NCBI RefSeq assembly: GCF_017592395.1 | Contig: NZ_JAGFOU010000004.1 | Location: 1-64,000, forward strand | Direction of reading: 5' to 3' | Source: Actinomyces bowdenii | GTDB lineage: Bacteria > Actinomycetota > Actinomycetes > Actinomycetales > Actinomycetaceae | DNA length: 64,000 nucleotides | Shown: positions 53,584 to 62,095 of the stretch, one piece after another | Numbering within the stretch: position 1 is the first letter of the stretch | How the letters are laid out: each line of letters starts with the position of its first letter | The notes under the pieces: generated by a model | Told to the model about the DNA's origin: nothing | The model's input: only the letters and a program-made list of their open reading frames with translations | Databases searched by the model: none | Program-made: the position numbers and the translations under genes

Positions 53584-53687
53584 GGCCTGGCTGACGGGTG
53601 CGCAGACGCGCCGCCGCGGAGCGTGGCCCGCTCCCGCAGCCGTGTGCTGCCCCTCGGAATGGCGGCGCATCCGCGCAGGTTGCTGAA

Positions 53688-53723
53688 TTGTTAGCATTAC
53701 CTGTGAAAACCATCATGGTTTTC
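53688..53723 (+). promoter_or_regulatory. Candidate promoter with a palindromic operator for the LAXTG protein gene
   Basis: TTGTTA (53688-53693) and CATCAT (53711-53716) are spaced by 17 bases. The perfect 9-bp inverted repeat GAAAACCAT-C-ATGGTTTTC (53705-53723) spans the -10, the geometry of a repressor site. Confidence 0.5.
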
Positions 53724-53792
53724 TGAGTCCTCAATCCTTACGGTCGTTAGTGCCCTGCACGGGTGATCGTGGACCGGGACGGACGGAGAGTG

Positions 53793-54788
53793 ATGGGAAT
53801 GAGGATTCTCAGGAATGTCGTGCTGCTGGTGGCGGGGGCCGTGGTGGTGGCGCCGATCCCCGCGGCCGGGGCGCATACCGGAGCGGCCTGGGCCGGGCAC
53901 CCGGCGCCCGCCGTGCTCGCTGCGCAGGCGGATGCTGGGAAGCACGCCCCGCGCGGGCATGCCAATAGCGTGTTCACCCCGGTGGGCACGCCGGTCACGG
54001 TCCAGGTGGAGGTCGACGACGAGGACACTCCCGCCGACCAGCTCACGGTGACGCTACTCACTCCGGTCGAAGGGGTGGAGTTCGATGCCGCGACCCGCAC
54101 GCTCCATGTCCCGGCCACGAAGCCGATCCCGTTGACCGTCCTGCGCTTCCGGGTCTCCGATGGAGAGCACACCAATCTGTTCGAGAGCACGGTCATGGTG
54201 TACGCCGTGCCCAAGCCGACGATCACCCTGACGCCCGAGGCCGTTGAGGTAGAGGAGGGGCAGGAGGCCGGCTTCGAGCTGGTGGTGGATCCCGATGGCC
54301 GCAACGATCTGGAGGTCACCATCCCGGACCTGCCCGACTGGCTGACATGGGACAAGCAGACGAACCGGATCAGCGGCCTGGCCCCCGCGCCGGGCGTCTT
54401 CACCTTCACGGTGGAGGCCGATGGCAAGACCTATGCGACGGGGAGGGTCACGGTGACCGCTAAGCCCGCCCCGTCTCCCACCGCGACCGCGAAGCCGTCC
54501 ACAGAACCGACGGCCGGTGCCACCCCGTCGGCCACGGCGACGGCGGCCACGCCCGCCCCGGATGCGACGACCCCGCCCGGGGCCACGGCGGAGCCGACAG
54601 CCTCGGCGAGCACGGCGACGACCGCCGTCGTGCCGGGAACCCCGGCCCCCGCCTCTCCGCAGGGGACGCCTGGCGGCTCCCTGGCCCGCACCGGTGCCAG
54701 CGCCCTGCTCCTGGGCGGGCTCGCGGTGAGCGGTCTGGCCCTCGGCATGGCCTCGTTGATGTGGCGCAGGATGCGCCGCGCCGGCTGA
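53793..54788 (+). CDS. LAXTG-type cell-wall-anchored protein with Ig-like/cadherin-like domains
   Basis: 331 residues from ATG 53793 (ATG 53799, with better spacing from GGAGAG, is nearly as good). Signal peptide about 1-27 (NVVLLVAGAVVVAPIPAAGA) cut after AAGA-HT. Residues 50-140 and 140-215 look like two beta-sandwich repeats (VRFRVSDGEHTNLFES, LPDWLTWDKQTNRISGLAP; the second is He_PIG/cadherin-like). Residues 215-290 are a Thr/Ala/Pro stalk. The sorting signal is SLARTGASALLLGGLAVSGLA and a basic end RRMRRAG. LAXTG sorting signals are used by the housekeeping sortase of Actinomyces, so covalent attachment to the wall is expected. No sortase gene is adjacent. Confidence 0.85.
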   Translation: MGMRILRNVVLLVAGAVVVAPIPAAGAHTGAAWAGHPAPAVLAAQADAGKHAPRGHANSVFTPVGTPVTVQVEVDDEDTPADQLTVTLLTPVEGVEFDAATRTLHVPATKPIPLTVLRFRVSDGEHTNLFESTVMVYAVPKPTITLTPEAVEVEEGQEAGFELVVDPDGRNDLEVTIPDLPDWLTWDKQTNRISGLAPAPGVFTFTVEADGKTYATGRVTVTAKPAPSPTATAKPSTEPTAGATPSATATAATPAPDATTPPGATAEPTASASTATTAVVPGTPAPASPQGTPGGSLARTGASALLLGGLAVSGLALGMASLMWRRMRRAG

Positions 54789-54865
54789 GGCGCCGCCAGC
54801 ATCGGGAGCAGCGACCCGTGCCGGTCAGTGGCGCATGATGCCGCACTGAGCGGCACGGGTCCCGA

Positions 54866-55246
54866 GTGCTTCCCCGGGTGAGGTCATTGGCGCCGGGGAC
54901 CGCGCTCCCGGTGGCCCTGCCCGCCCTGCGCGGACTGGCAGAGGTGCTCATGCCCGCCGGCAAGGCGGAGGCGGTCCATGAGGGCATGCGCGCAGCCCGG
55001 GCGGGCGCGCCCGAGGTGAAGGGGACCTACCTGTCCCTGACCGGTGTGGAGCCTGCATGGCGGGGCCGGGGAGTGGGAGTCCGACTCCTGGAGCCGATGC
55101 TGGGGCCCGGCGCGGGCGTGCGATGGCTGGAGTCGACGAATCCGAGGAATGTGCGCTTCTATGAGCGTGCCGGTTTCCGTGTTGTCCACCGGGCCCCGGT
55201 GGGTGGCAGTGAGGTGACGATGTGCCGGATGGTGGGCGAGTTCTAG
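54866..55246 (+). pseudogene. GNAT acetyltransferase, N-terminally truncated
   Basis: 126 residues at most. It contains the C-terminal part of a GNAT fold: substrate strand TYLSLTGVEPAWRGRGVGVRLLEPML, which carries the acetyl-CoA motif RGRGVG, and ESTNPRNVRFYERAGF at the end. Relatives have about 80-100 additional N-terminal residues that would include the first strands and part of the acceptor site. Here the upstream 80 bases are non-coding and the starts (GTG 54866 or 54878) lack a ribosome site. Probably a broken gene. Confidence 0.6.
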
Positions 55247-55256
55247 GCCCATTGCA

Positions 55257-55322
55257 TGCCGGGCTCCGCCGTTCGTGCGCGTGCGACTTCCCAGCGCCGC
55301 CTGGGACCCGCCGAGCCCGGCA
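55257..55322. terminator. Structured convergent intergenic element
   Basis: Outer stem TGCCGGGCTC (55257-55266) pairs with GAGCCCGGCA (55313-55322); inner hairpin TCCCAG/CTGGGA (55289-55306). A further GCCGGGCTC lies at about 55368. It lies between convergent genes and probably terminates both. Confidence 0.45.
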
Positions 55323-55398
55323 TCTCCCAGCGGAGCTGACGGCGGCGCCGTCGGTCCGGGCCAGGAGAGCCGGGCTCGGCGAGGGCAGGCGTGCTGGG

Positions 55399-57360
55399 CT
55401 ACCGCCGTCGCAGGGTGCCGAAGATGGAGCGGGTGATCTCCCGGGTGATCTGGCGGCCCACACTGCCGATGGTCCTCTCGATCTCCCGGCTGCGGCGCTG
55501 GGCGGCGCGCTCGGCCTCCCGCTGACGGCGCTCGGCCTCCTTGGCGGCCTCGCGCTCCAGCCTCTCAGCCTCCTTCTGGCGCTGAGCCGCCTCCTTCTCT
55601 GCAGCCTTCTGGGCTGCGGCCTCGGCCTTGGCGGCCTCCTTGGCCGCCTGCTCCGCGGCGCGCGCCTCTTCGGCGGCGCGGGCGTCGGCCTCCACGCGGC
55701 CGGCCAGCAGCTCGTAGGCGGATTCGTTGTCCACCGTCGTCGCGTACTTCGAGGCCAGGGCCGAGGAGGACAGCACCTGGGCCACGGTGGTCTCCTGGGC
55801 CGGGCCCATGACCGCGGCGGGGGCGTTGATGACCACGGGGGCCACGGGGGCGGGGCGGCCCTTCTCATCCAGGACACTGACCACCGCCTGGCCCGTGCCC
55901 AGGCTGGTGAGCACCTGGCTGAGGTTCAGGGGGCTGGTGGGGAAGGTGGAGACCGCCTTCTTCAGGTTCGCCGCATCGGCCGGGGTGTGGGCGCGCAGGG
56001 CGTGCTGGACGCGCGAGCCCAGCTGGGCCAGGACGTCGTCGGGAACATCCGTGGGGGACTGGGTGATGAAGACGATGCCCACCCCCTTGGAGCGGATGAG
56101 GCGGACCGTGCGCACCACGGCCTCCAGGAAGGCCTTGGTGGCGCCGGAGAAGAGCAGGTGGGCCTCATCGAAGAAGAACACCATCGTGGGCTTGTCCGGA
56201 TCGCCCACCTCGGGCAGGGTCTCGAAGAGCTCGGCCAGCAGCCACATGAGGAAGGTGGAGAAGAGGGTCCCCTGGGACTGGATATCGGCCAGCTCCAGGG
56301 CGGAGATGAGCCCCCGGCCGTCAGGGGCGGTGCGCATGAGGTCGCGCACGTCCAGGGCCGGCTCGCCGAAGAAGGCGTCCCCGCCGGCCGCCTCCAGCGC
56401 GGCGATCTCGCGCAGGATGACCCCGGCCGTGGCCGCCGAGACCCCGCCGATGGTCTTGAGCTCGGCCTTGCCGGCATCCGTGTTCGTCAGGTAGTCCACG
56501 ACGGCGCGCAGGTCCTTGAGGTCCAGCAGCGCCAGGCCCTGGGCGTCGGCCCAGTGGAAGACGAGCTGGAGGGCAGAGGCCTGGGTGTCGTTGAGGCCCA
56601 GGACCCGGGACAGCAGGATCGGCCCGAACTCGGTGACCGTGGTGCGGATCGGGGTGCCCTTGACCGCCCCGTCCTGGGCGCCGCCGCCCAGGGTGAACAG
56701 CTCCAGGGGGAAGGACTGGGGCGCCCACTGCTGGCCGGTGGCGGCCGTGCGGGCGGTGAGCCTGTCGCTGGTGGCGCCCGGCTCGGCCAGGCCCGTGAGG
56801 TCTCCCTTGATGTCGGACAGGAACACCGGGACGCCCGCCGCGCTCAGCCCCTCGGCCAGCAGCTGGAGAGTGCGGGTCTTGCCGGTGCCCGTGGCGCCCG
56901 CCACCAGGGCGTGGCGGTTGAGCAGCCCCAGGGGGATGCCGACCGACAGGCCCGCCACGGGGGCGGGCTCGCCCTCGGCCTGGGTGTCCAGGTAGGTGCC
57001 CACCGGCAGGGTCGGGGTGGAGAAGGAGTAGCCGTCGCGGACCTGGGCCGCGTAGCCCGACGGCGCTGGGGCGTCCGACGGCGTCGTGGGCCCTGATGGC
57101 GCTGCGGGCTCTGCCGGAGCGGCCTGCGGTGGCCCTGACGGCGCGGCGGCGGCCGGCTGGGCGGCTTCCTCGGTGCCTGAGGCCTCCTCGGCGGCTTGCT
57201 CCGCGGGCTGGTGATCGGCGGAGGGGGCGTCGGGGAAGGCGCCGGAGGCCAGGGCGGCGTCGAGCGCGGCCTGGGCGGCGGCCGCCTTGGCCGCGGCGGC
57301 ATCGGCGGCGGCCTGCGCCGCCTCGGCCTTGAGGCGTGCGATATCAGCGGAGTCGGTCAT
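55399..57360 (-). CDS. HerA-like/DUF853 ATPase
   Basis: 653 residues from ATG 57360. Walker A VAGATGTGKTRTLQ near 158, Walker B FFFDEAHLLFSG near 405, SFITQSPTDVPDDVLAQLGSR after it, and the sensor regions place it in the DUF853 (nucleoside-triphosphatase, HerA/FtsK-like) family. N-terminal 1-100 is an Ala/Pro-rich spacer starting with a helical AAAAKAAAAQAAL stretch. Residues 550-653 form a Lys/Arg/Glu coiled coil (QKAAEKEAAQRQKEAERLEREAAKEAERRQ). The role is not established; related ATPases are implicated in DNA translocation or defence, but no nuclease partner is adjacent. Confidence 0.85.
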   Translation of the reverse strand: MTDSADIARLKAEAAQAAADAAAAKAAAAQAALDAALASGAFPDAPSADHQPAEQAAEEASGTEEAAQPAAAAPSGPPQAAPAEPAAPSGPTTPSDAPAPSGYAAQVRDGYSFSTPTLPVGTYLDTQAEGEPAPVAGLSVGIPLGLLNRHALVAGATGTGKTRTLQLLAEGLSAAGVPVFLSDIKGDLTGLAEPGATSDRLTARTAATGQQWAPQSFPLELFTLGGGAQDGAVKGTPIRTTVTEFGPILLSRVLGLNDTQASALQLVFHWADAQGLALLDLKDLRAVVDYLTNTDAGKAELKTIGGVSAATAGVILREIAALEAAGGDAFFGEPALDVRDLMRTAPDGRGLISALELADIQSQGTLFSTFLMWLLAELFETLPEVGDPDKPTMVFFFDEAHLLFSGATKAFLEAVVRTVRLIRSKGVGIVFITQSPTDVPDDVLAQLGSRVQHALRAHTPADAANLKKAVSTFPTSPLNLSQVLTSLGTGQAVVSVLDEKGRPAPVAPVVINAPAAVMGPAQETTVAQVLSSSALASKYATTVDNESAYELLAGRVEADARAAEEARAAEQAAKEAAKAEAAAQKAAEKEAAQRQKEAERLEREAAKEAERRQREAERAAQRRSREIERTIGSVGRQITREITRSIFGTLRRR

Positions 57361-57949
57361 GATGCCATCGTAAACGCTCCCTGTGACATCGGGGCCGAGC
57401 TCCCGGGGCGGTGCTGCGGGAGGGGCCCGCCGCCCAGGCCGCTGCCCGCCCGCCCGGGGCCGCCCAGGGCAGCCGTCGCCGCAGATCCGGGCCCCCGGTG
57501 CTCCAGAACTCTCCAAGCCCCCGGTGGACGATGCGCGCCGGGATGCCAGTAGCCGCCGGGGAGGGCCCTCACCCACCGCCCTGACGCTGGCTCCCGAGGA
57601 GGGACGGATGGACCCGCCATCCGGGCCGGTTGAAGGGGAAGCCGTCCTTGTGACGCAGCCCTCGTGGGGAAGGGGAGGTACTGATCTGCTCTCCTCGCGG
57701 TAGCCTCGGCCCATCGAACCCTCCTGGCGGGGCGCGCTGCCACCGGCGGCCCCGCCCAGGAGCCCTGCCCATCCCCAGCGACGAGGTTCGTCCCACCCAT
57801 GAACCGGTTGACCACCATGCCCCGTGCCCAGGCTCGCCCTCATCGCCCTCTGCGCCCACCGGGGGCGCCCCGATCCCTGGTCCGCCGCCACGGCGCGGCC
57901 CGCCCCGGGCATCTAGCCGCCGTCGTCCATGCGGCAGGCGGGCGCTGAG
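57361..57949. other. Divergent intergenic region, HerA ATPase / glycosyltransferase
   Basis: About 590 bases with no supported gene. It contains repeated GCCCCCGGTG words and a TAGCCT -10-like hexamer at 57702-57707. The several overlapping open frames are high-GC artefacts. Confidence 0.4.
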
Positions 57950-59203
57950 ATGCGGATCGCCTTCTTCATCGACGACTACCTGCCCTCGGTCCACGGGGTC
58001 GCGACCTCTACGGCGGGCTTCCGCGAGGCGCTGGAGCGCATGGGCCACGAGGTCTTCATCGTCGCGCCCAAGGCCGAGGGCCACACGGACAGCGACGAGC
58101 GGATCATCCGCCTGCCCTCCTCGAAGTACTACGTCTTCGACAGCCGGGAGATGGCCAATATCTATCCGGGCCTGGCCAGGAGATTCGACCGCTACGGCTT
58201 CGACATCGTCCACAGCCAGACCCAGTTCAGCCTGGGGGTCCTGGCCCACACCGTGGCCAAGCGCCAGGGGATCCCGCATGTGACCACGATTCACACCCTC
58301 TACACCGAGCTCATCGACGACTACCCGGTGGCCGTGATGGCCGGGCTCCTCGCCCTGTCCTTCGCCTTCCCCGTGGCGCTGAAGTCCGCCCCGGTGCTGC
58401 CCAGGGTCCACCGCGACTCCATCAAGCAGCTGCGCCGGGCCACCATCAAGGCGGCGCTGTCCCGGCACGGATGGCGGCTGACCGCGGCCTTCGCCAACAA
58501 GTGCGACGCCTGCCTGGCCCCCTCCCGGCACCTGGCGCAGATCCTCATCGAGGACGGCGGGCTGAGCTCACCGTGCATGATCCTGCCCAACGGCATCGAC
58601 ACCTCCCGCTACCGCCGCGCCCGCGGCGAGGACTCGCCCATCGATAAGGCCCCGGGTCAGCGGTTCATCATCTGCGTGGCCCGCCTCAGCCCTGAGAAGC
58701 GCCAGAGGGCGCTCATCGAGGCGCTGCCGCATATCACTGATAGCACCGTCAGCCTCGTGCTGGTGGGCGGAGGGCCCTGCGAGGAGGACCTGCGCCGTCG
58801 GGCCGAGGAGCTCGGGGTGAGCCGGCGGGTGATCCTCGCCGGGATGCGGTCACCGGGGGAGGTGGCCGCGATGCTCAAGCAGGCCGACATCTTCGCCCTG
58901 GCCTCCTACCACTTCGATAACCAGCCCATGGTGTTCCTGGAGGCCTCCGCGGCGGGGCTGCCCATCGTGTACTGCGATGAGCGCATGACCGAGTGCCTCA
59001 CCGAGCGCAATGCGGTCCTCGCCGGCGGTATCACGGGGGAGGACCTCGCCCGGGCCTTCAATGGGGTCCTGGGCGATGACGCGCGCCTGGAGGGCCTGCG
59101 CCGCGGAGCCCTGGAGGTGTCGCAGGGCTTCGACGTCGCCACTGCCGCATCCAGATTGGTTGGCCTCTACTCCGAGCTTGTAGGTACCTGTCGTGAAAAG
59201 TGA
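57950..59203 (+). CDS. GT4-type glycosyltransferase (glycolipid-type)
   Basis: 417 residues from ATG 57950. The N-terminus RIAFFIDDYLPSVHGVATST and the THIHTLYTELIDDY segment are typical of diacylglycerol glucosyltransferases and PimB-like enzymes. The GT4 core has ICVARLSPEKRQ and the E-x7-E region VFLEASAAGLPIVYCDE, with the first Glu at MVFLEASA. The second Glu position is shifted. A hydrophobic stretch near 123-145 (VAVMAGLLALSFAFPVALKS) suggests membrane association. It is monocistronic and not linked to the 16804-26049 operon. Confidence 0.85.
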   Translation: MRIAFFIDDYLPSVHGVATSTAGFREALERMGHEVFIVAPKAEGHTDSDERIIRLPSSKYYVFDSREMANIYPGLARRFDRYGFDIVHSQTQFSLGVLAHTVAKRQGIPHVTTIHTLYTELIDDYPVAVMAGLLALSFAFPVALKSAPVLPRVHRDSIKQLRRATIKAALSRHGWRLTAAFANKCDACLAPSRHLAQILIEDGGLSSPCMILPNGIDTSRYRRARGEDSPIDKAPGQRFIICVARLSPEKRQRALIEALPHITDSTVSLVLVGGGPCEEDLRRRAEELGVSRRVILAGMRSPGEVAAMLKQADIFALASYHFDNQPMVFLEASAAGLPIVYCDERMTECLTERNAVLAGGITGEDLARAFNGVLGDDARLEGLRRGALEVSQGFDVATAASRLVGLYSELVGTCREK

Positions 59204-59305
59204 CGATAATAGATGAGGAAATCCGCTTGACACGCTGAGGTGATGGACTTTTCTTCTGTGGAACTCTGCCAGTCTGCCCGTTCTCAGTCGTTCAAGCAGG
59301 TTGAG

Positions 59306-60097
59306 TCAGTGGATAAGGGGGCGGGTATCATTAAGGTTGCGCACTGAGTGGAGCAGCGATTCGTTGCTGGTCTGCACCTCCACCCGGCAACTGAACTGAT
59401 CGCCTTCAGGGTAGCCGATGATCTTGATGTTCTTGTCCACGTTGGCGGAGCGGCCGGAGAATATCCGGTAATGCTCGCGGCAGTCGATCTCTTGGTCGCC
59501 CTGGTAGATGATCTCAGAATAATGGGGATCATCGCACGAGGTGGGGAGTCCTTGGTGGTTGAAGCATTGGCGGAGCTCTCCGCCATCGGAATATCCATCA
59601 TTATTATCGTCTTTTGTCCACAGATCCTTCAAGGGGGACATTGGTAATCCCCCTGCATGGGTGACTGAGCACATTCCATTAAAGTCCGGGATCTCCTCGA
59701 TGGATAAAGATGAATCAAGAATATCGATTCCAGGGTTCCCGCCTAAATGGAGGATGATAGATGTCTCGTCACAGGATCCACTGCTGCTCGAATAGATTTC
59801 CCGGGTGTGCTGAGAACTGCATAGTGTCGGGGCGTCGCCATCGTAGCAGCTCGAGGTGGGGGAGCTGGATTCTTCGGGGGCTGGGGTAGGCTCCTGGGTG
59901 GTATCGGAATTTATGACGGTGCGGGTGAGAGGTTCTGGTGTGGGGGTGTCGTTGCGGCTCAGGCAATAGATGTGATATGCGACGGGGATGGTTAATATCC
60001 CAGCGATGGCGGCAGCAAGATAGATGCCTTCTTTGAGTCTCTTCTGCAGTCGCTTCCGCGGGCCAGTCTTCTCTGGGGTGGATGGGGTGCTGGCCAT
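59306..60097 (-). CDS. Exported or membrane-anchored protein of unknown function, lower GC than its neighbours
   Basis: 263 residues from ATG 60097 (GAGG upstream). One TM helix at about 25-45 (YLAAAIAGILTIPVAYHIYCL), then a Thr/Pro/Ser linker and a C-terminal domain from about 85 with eight Cys. The piece SCDDPHYSEIIYQGD resembles the C-x-x-PH-x-x-E-V signature of the actinobacterial septum-formation-type domain. The resemblance is weak. The gene and its neighbour at 60123 are clearly less GC-rich than the rest of the window, with codons such as ATA, TTA-poor but AAT/GAT-rich use, suggesting transfer. Confidence 0.6.
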   Translation of the reverse strand: MASTPSTPEKTGPRKRLQKRLKEGIYLAAAIAGILTIPVAYHIYCLSRNDTPTPEPLTRTVINSDTTQEPTPAPEESSSPTSSCYDGDAPTLCSSQHTREIYSSSSGSCDETSIILHLGGNPGIDILDSSLSIEEIPDFNGMCSVTHAGGLPMSPLKDLWTKDDNNDGYSDGGELRQCFNHQGLPTSCDDPHYSEIIYQGDQEIDCREHYRIFSGRSANVDKNIKIIGYPEGDQFSCRVEVQTSNESLLHSVRNLNDTRPLIH

Positions 60098-60122
60098 TGG
60101 GCCTCATGCCTTCCTGATAGGC

Positions 60123-60851
60123 TTATCGCACTTTCATGCTGTACAGTACCGCAGTGATCTTTCCATCCGATGACCTTTTTCCCTCGCGAGGCTCGGAAGT
60201 GAGGATGATTTTCAAGGCATTGACGTCCCTGACATCCACGGTGATAGGGGTGGTCTGATTGAAGGGGATGTTCTCGAAATCGTCACTGGTGCCGTTCTTC
60301 TCGATCTCCACCTTGAGGACCATGTCGGAGGTCTCCGAGTTGTTGTCCTGGCCTATGGTGAAGGTGAGTTCCTCGTATCGGTTCCCCAGGCGCAACTCCA
60401 CCTCCTCCTCTGATGAGGAGTAGGGGAAGATGGTAATCCCGATCCCCTTCTGATTCTCTGTGGTGGCGACGTCGAATGTTCCTTCGCGTGCCTCTGGGCT
60501 GATCTTGAAAATATCGTCGATGGTGAGCTCTCGATCGGTGGGAAGGGACGGTGCCGCGCCCCCAGTGCTGCCGGGATTCCCCGTGGGGCCGGCGTCCGAG
60601 GACGGGGGAGGTGTGGTGCTGTCGCCCTGTGGGTCAGGGGCGGCGCTCGGGGTGGGGGATGGGGGTGTGCTGGTATCGGGGGTCGTGCTGGGGGATTCGG
60701 GGGCCGGGTCGGGCGCTGCTGCAGTGACCGCCGTGGAAGCCGTCTCAGCGGTGGGCTGGTCGGCGCTGTCCGTGCCGCAGCCGGAGATGGCCAAGGTGGC
60801 GGCCAGTGCGAGCATCATGGGTCGTGAGAACCGGGGAGCGAGTTGTCTCAT
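60123..60851 (-). CDS. Lipoprotein with NPCBM-like beta-sandwich domain
   Basis: 242 residues. Signal peptide with lipobox LAISGC (Cys at about 25), then a Thr/Pro/Ser stalk (30-105) and a C-terminal domain (110-242) with NRYEELTFTIGQDNNS, DMVLKVEIEKNG and VDVRDVNALKIILTSEP, the strand pattern of NPCBM/NEW2 carbohydrate-binding domains. It starts 26 bases before the previous gene's start on the same strand and shares the same stalk style and lower GC, so the two probably form an operon. Function unknown. Confidence 0.65.
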   Translation of the reverse strand: MRQLAPRFSRPMMLALAATLAISGCGTDSADQPTAETASTAVTAAAPDPAPESPSTTPDTSTPPSPTPSAAPDPQGDSTTPPPSSDAGPTGNPGSTGGAAPSLPTDRELTIDDIFKISPEAREGTFDVATTENQKGIGITIFPYSSSEEEVELRLGNRYEELTFTIGQDNNSETSDMVLKVEIEKNGTSDDFENIPFNQTTPITVDVRDVNALKIILTSEPREGKRSSDGKITAVLYSMKVR

Positions 60852-61173
60852 GAGTGCATGCTAGGCGCGTGTCGATGCGTATGGAATCAGCGGCCCTGCC
60901 GCTCCCGCCAAGGGCGTGCCGGTGGTTTTCGTTGCGGTCGTGCAGTATTCGTGGTGCAGGACAAGGAATGCTCGACATCTTCTCGTTTTCGTAAGAACAG
61001 AACAAGATTAGTGTTGCCTGGAAGAAAGTTGGGTGTGGCATGAAAAAGCGAGAAGTTTGATGGCTTGAGAGTGCAGGATTCCCCTACTGCCTGATCCGTG
61101 GTCCGAGCGCCGGCGCATGCGCAGGCCGTCATGGCCGCGGCGGGGCGCACCGATCGACCGATAGGCTGGCGTC
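60852..61173. other. Intergenic region between the AT-richer pair and degV
   Basis: About 320 bases. It is AT-richer than average up to 61060 and probably holds the promoter for the lipoprotein gene, but a clear -35/-10 could not be fixed. The degV -10-like hexamer TAGGCT is at 61162-61167. No gene is supported. Confidence 0.4.
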
Positions 61174-61995
61174 ATGCCGATCGCCGTCGTCACCGACTCC
61201 GCCGCCTGCCTCACGCGCGGCCTCGCCCAGGACCACGGCATCGAGGTCGTCGCCCTCCACACCCACACCGACGACGCAGGCGCCCCCACCACCTCCCGGC
61301 CCGGCGTCGAGGAGCTGGCCCAGGCCTACCGGGCCGCCGCCCGGCGCAGCCGGGAGGTCCTGGCCCTCCACCTGTCCGCCTCCCTGTCCGGCACCCTGGA
61401 CAACGCCCGCCTGGCGGCCCAGCAGGTCAACGCCGAGGAGGCTGCCCACGTCGAGGTCATCGACTCCGGGACCTGCTCGGCGGCGCTCGCCCTGGCCGCC
61501 CTGGCCGCCAGCGGCGCACAGGACCTGCGGCACGGCGCCGCCCTCGCCCACGAGTCCGCGGCCCGCTCCCACCAGTTCTTCATCATCGACAGCCTCAGCG
61601 CCCTGGCCCGCTCCGGCCGCATCGACAGGACCACCGCCCGCCTCGGCGGAGTCCTGGGCATCCGCCCCATCCTCGAGGTCGCCCCCGCAGGCATCCGCGC
61701 CGTCGAGACCGTGCGAGGAGCCGCACGGGCCCGCAGGCACCTCATCGACCACGCCGTCCGCGCCGCCGGAGGCACCGCCCTGTCAGGGCCCCGCCCCCCG
61801 GCCGAGCCCGTGCGCCTGGCGATCCAGGGCGAGGACCCCACGGCCCTCGACCAGCTCGCCCAGGAGCTCCGCGCAGCCCTCGAGGAGTCCGGGGCCCTCA
61901 CCGTCCAGATGCTCACCCTTCCCATCGATGAGGCCCTGCGCGTCCACCTGGGGCCCGGCGCCCTGGGCATCGCGGTGGCCCCGGCCCTGGGATAG
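61174..61995 (+). CDS. degV: DegV-family fatty-acid-binding protein
   Basis: 273 residues. DegV (FakB-like) proteins bind a single fatty acid and pass it to a kinase. The start AVVTDSAACL is the family motif (V-T-D-S), and the FIIDSLSALARSGRI and LGGVLGIRPILEV segments mark the fatty-acid pocket. TAGGCT at 61162 is six bases before the ATG, suggesting a leaderless message. The gene stands before comEA-comEC, an arrangement common in actinobacteria. No FakA kinase is adjacent. Confidence 0.9.
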   Translation: MPIAVVTDSAACLTRGLAQDHGIEVVALHTHTDDAGAPTTSRPGVEELAQAYRAAARRSREVLALHLSASLSGTLDNARLAAQQVNAEEAAHVEVIDSGTCSAALALAALAASGAQDLRHGAALAHESAARSHQFFIIDSLSALARSGRIDRTTARLGGVLGIRPILEVAPAGIRAVETVRGAARARRHLIDHAVRAAGGTALSGPRPPAEPVRLAIQGEDPTALDQLAQELRAALEESGALTVQMLTLPIDEALRVHLGPGALGIAVAPALG

Positions 61996-62095
61996 GGCCC
62001 CGAGCCGGTCTCCACAGGCCCCGCTCCTGCAGGCCCCGTCCACAGTCACGCCGGGAGCGCCAGACGCCCCGCGAGCCCCGCAGTAGCGTCGAGGC

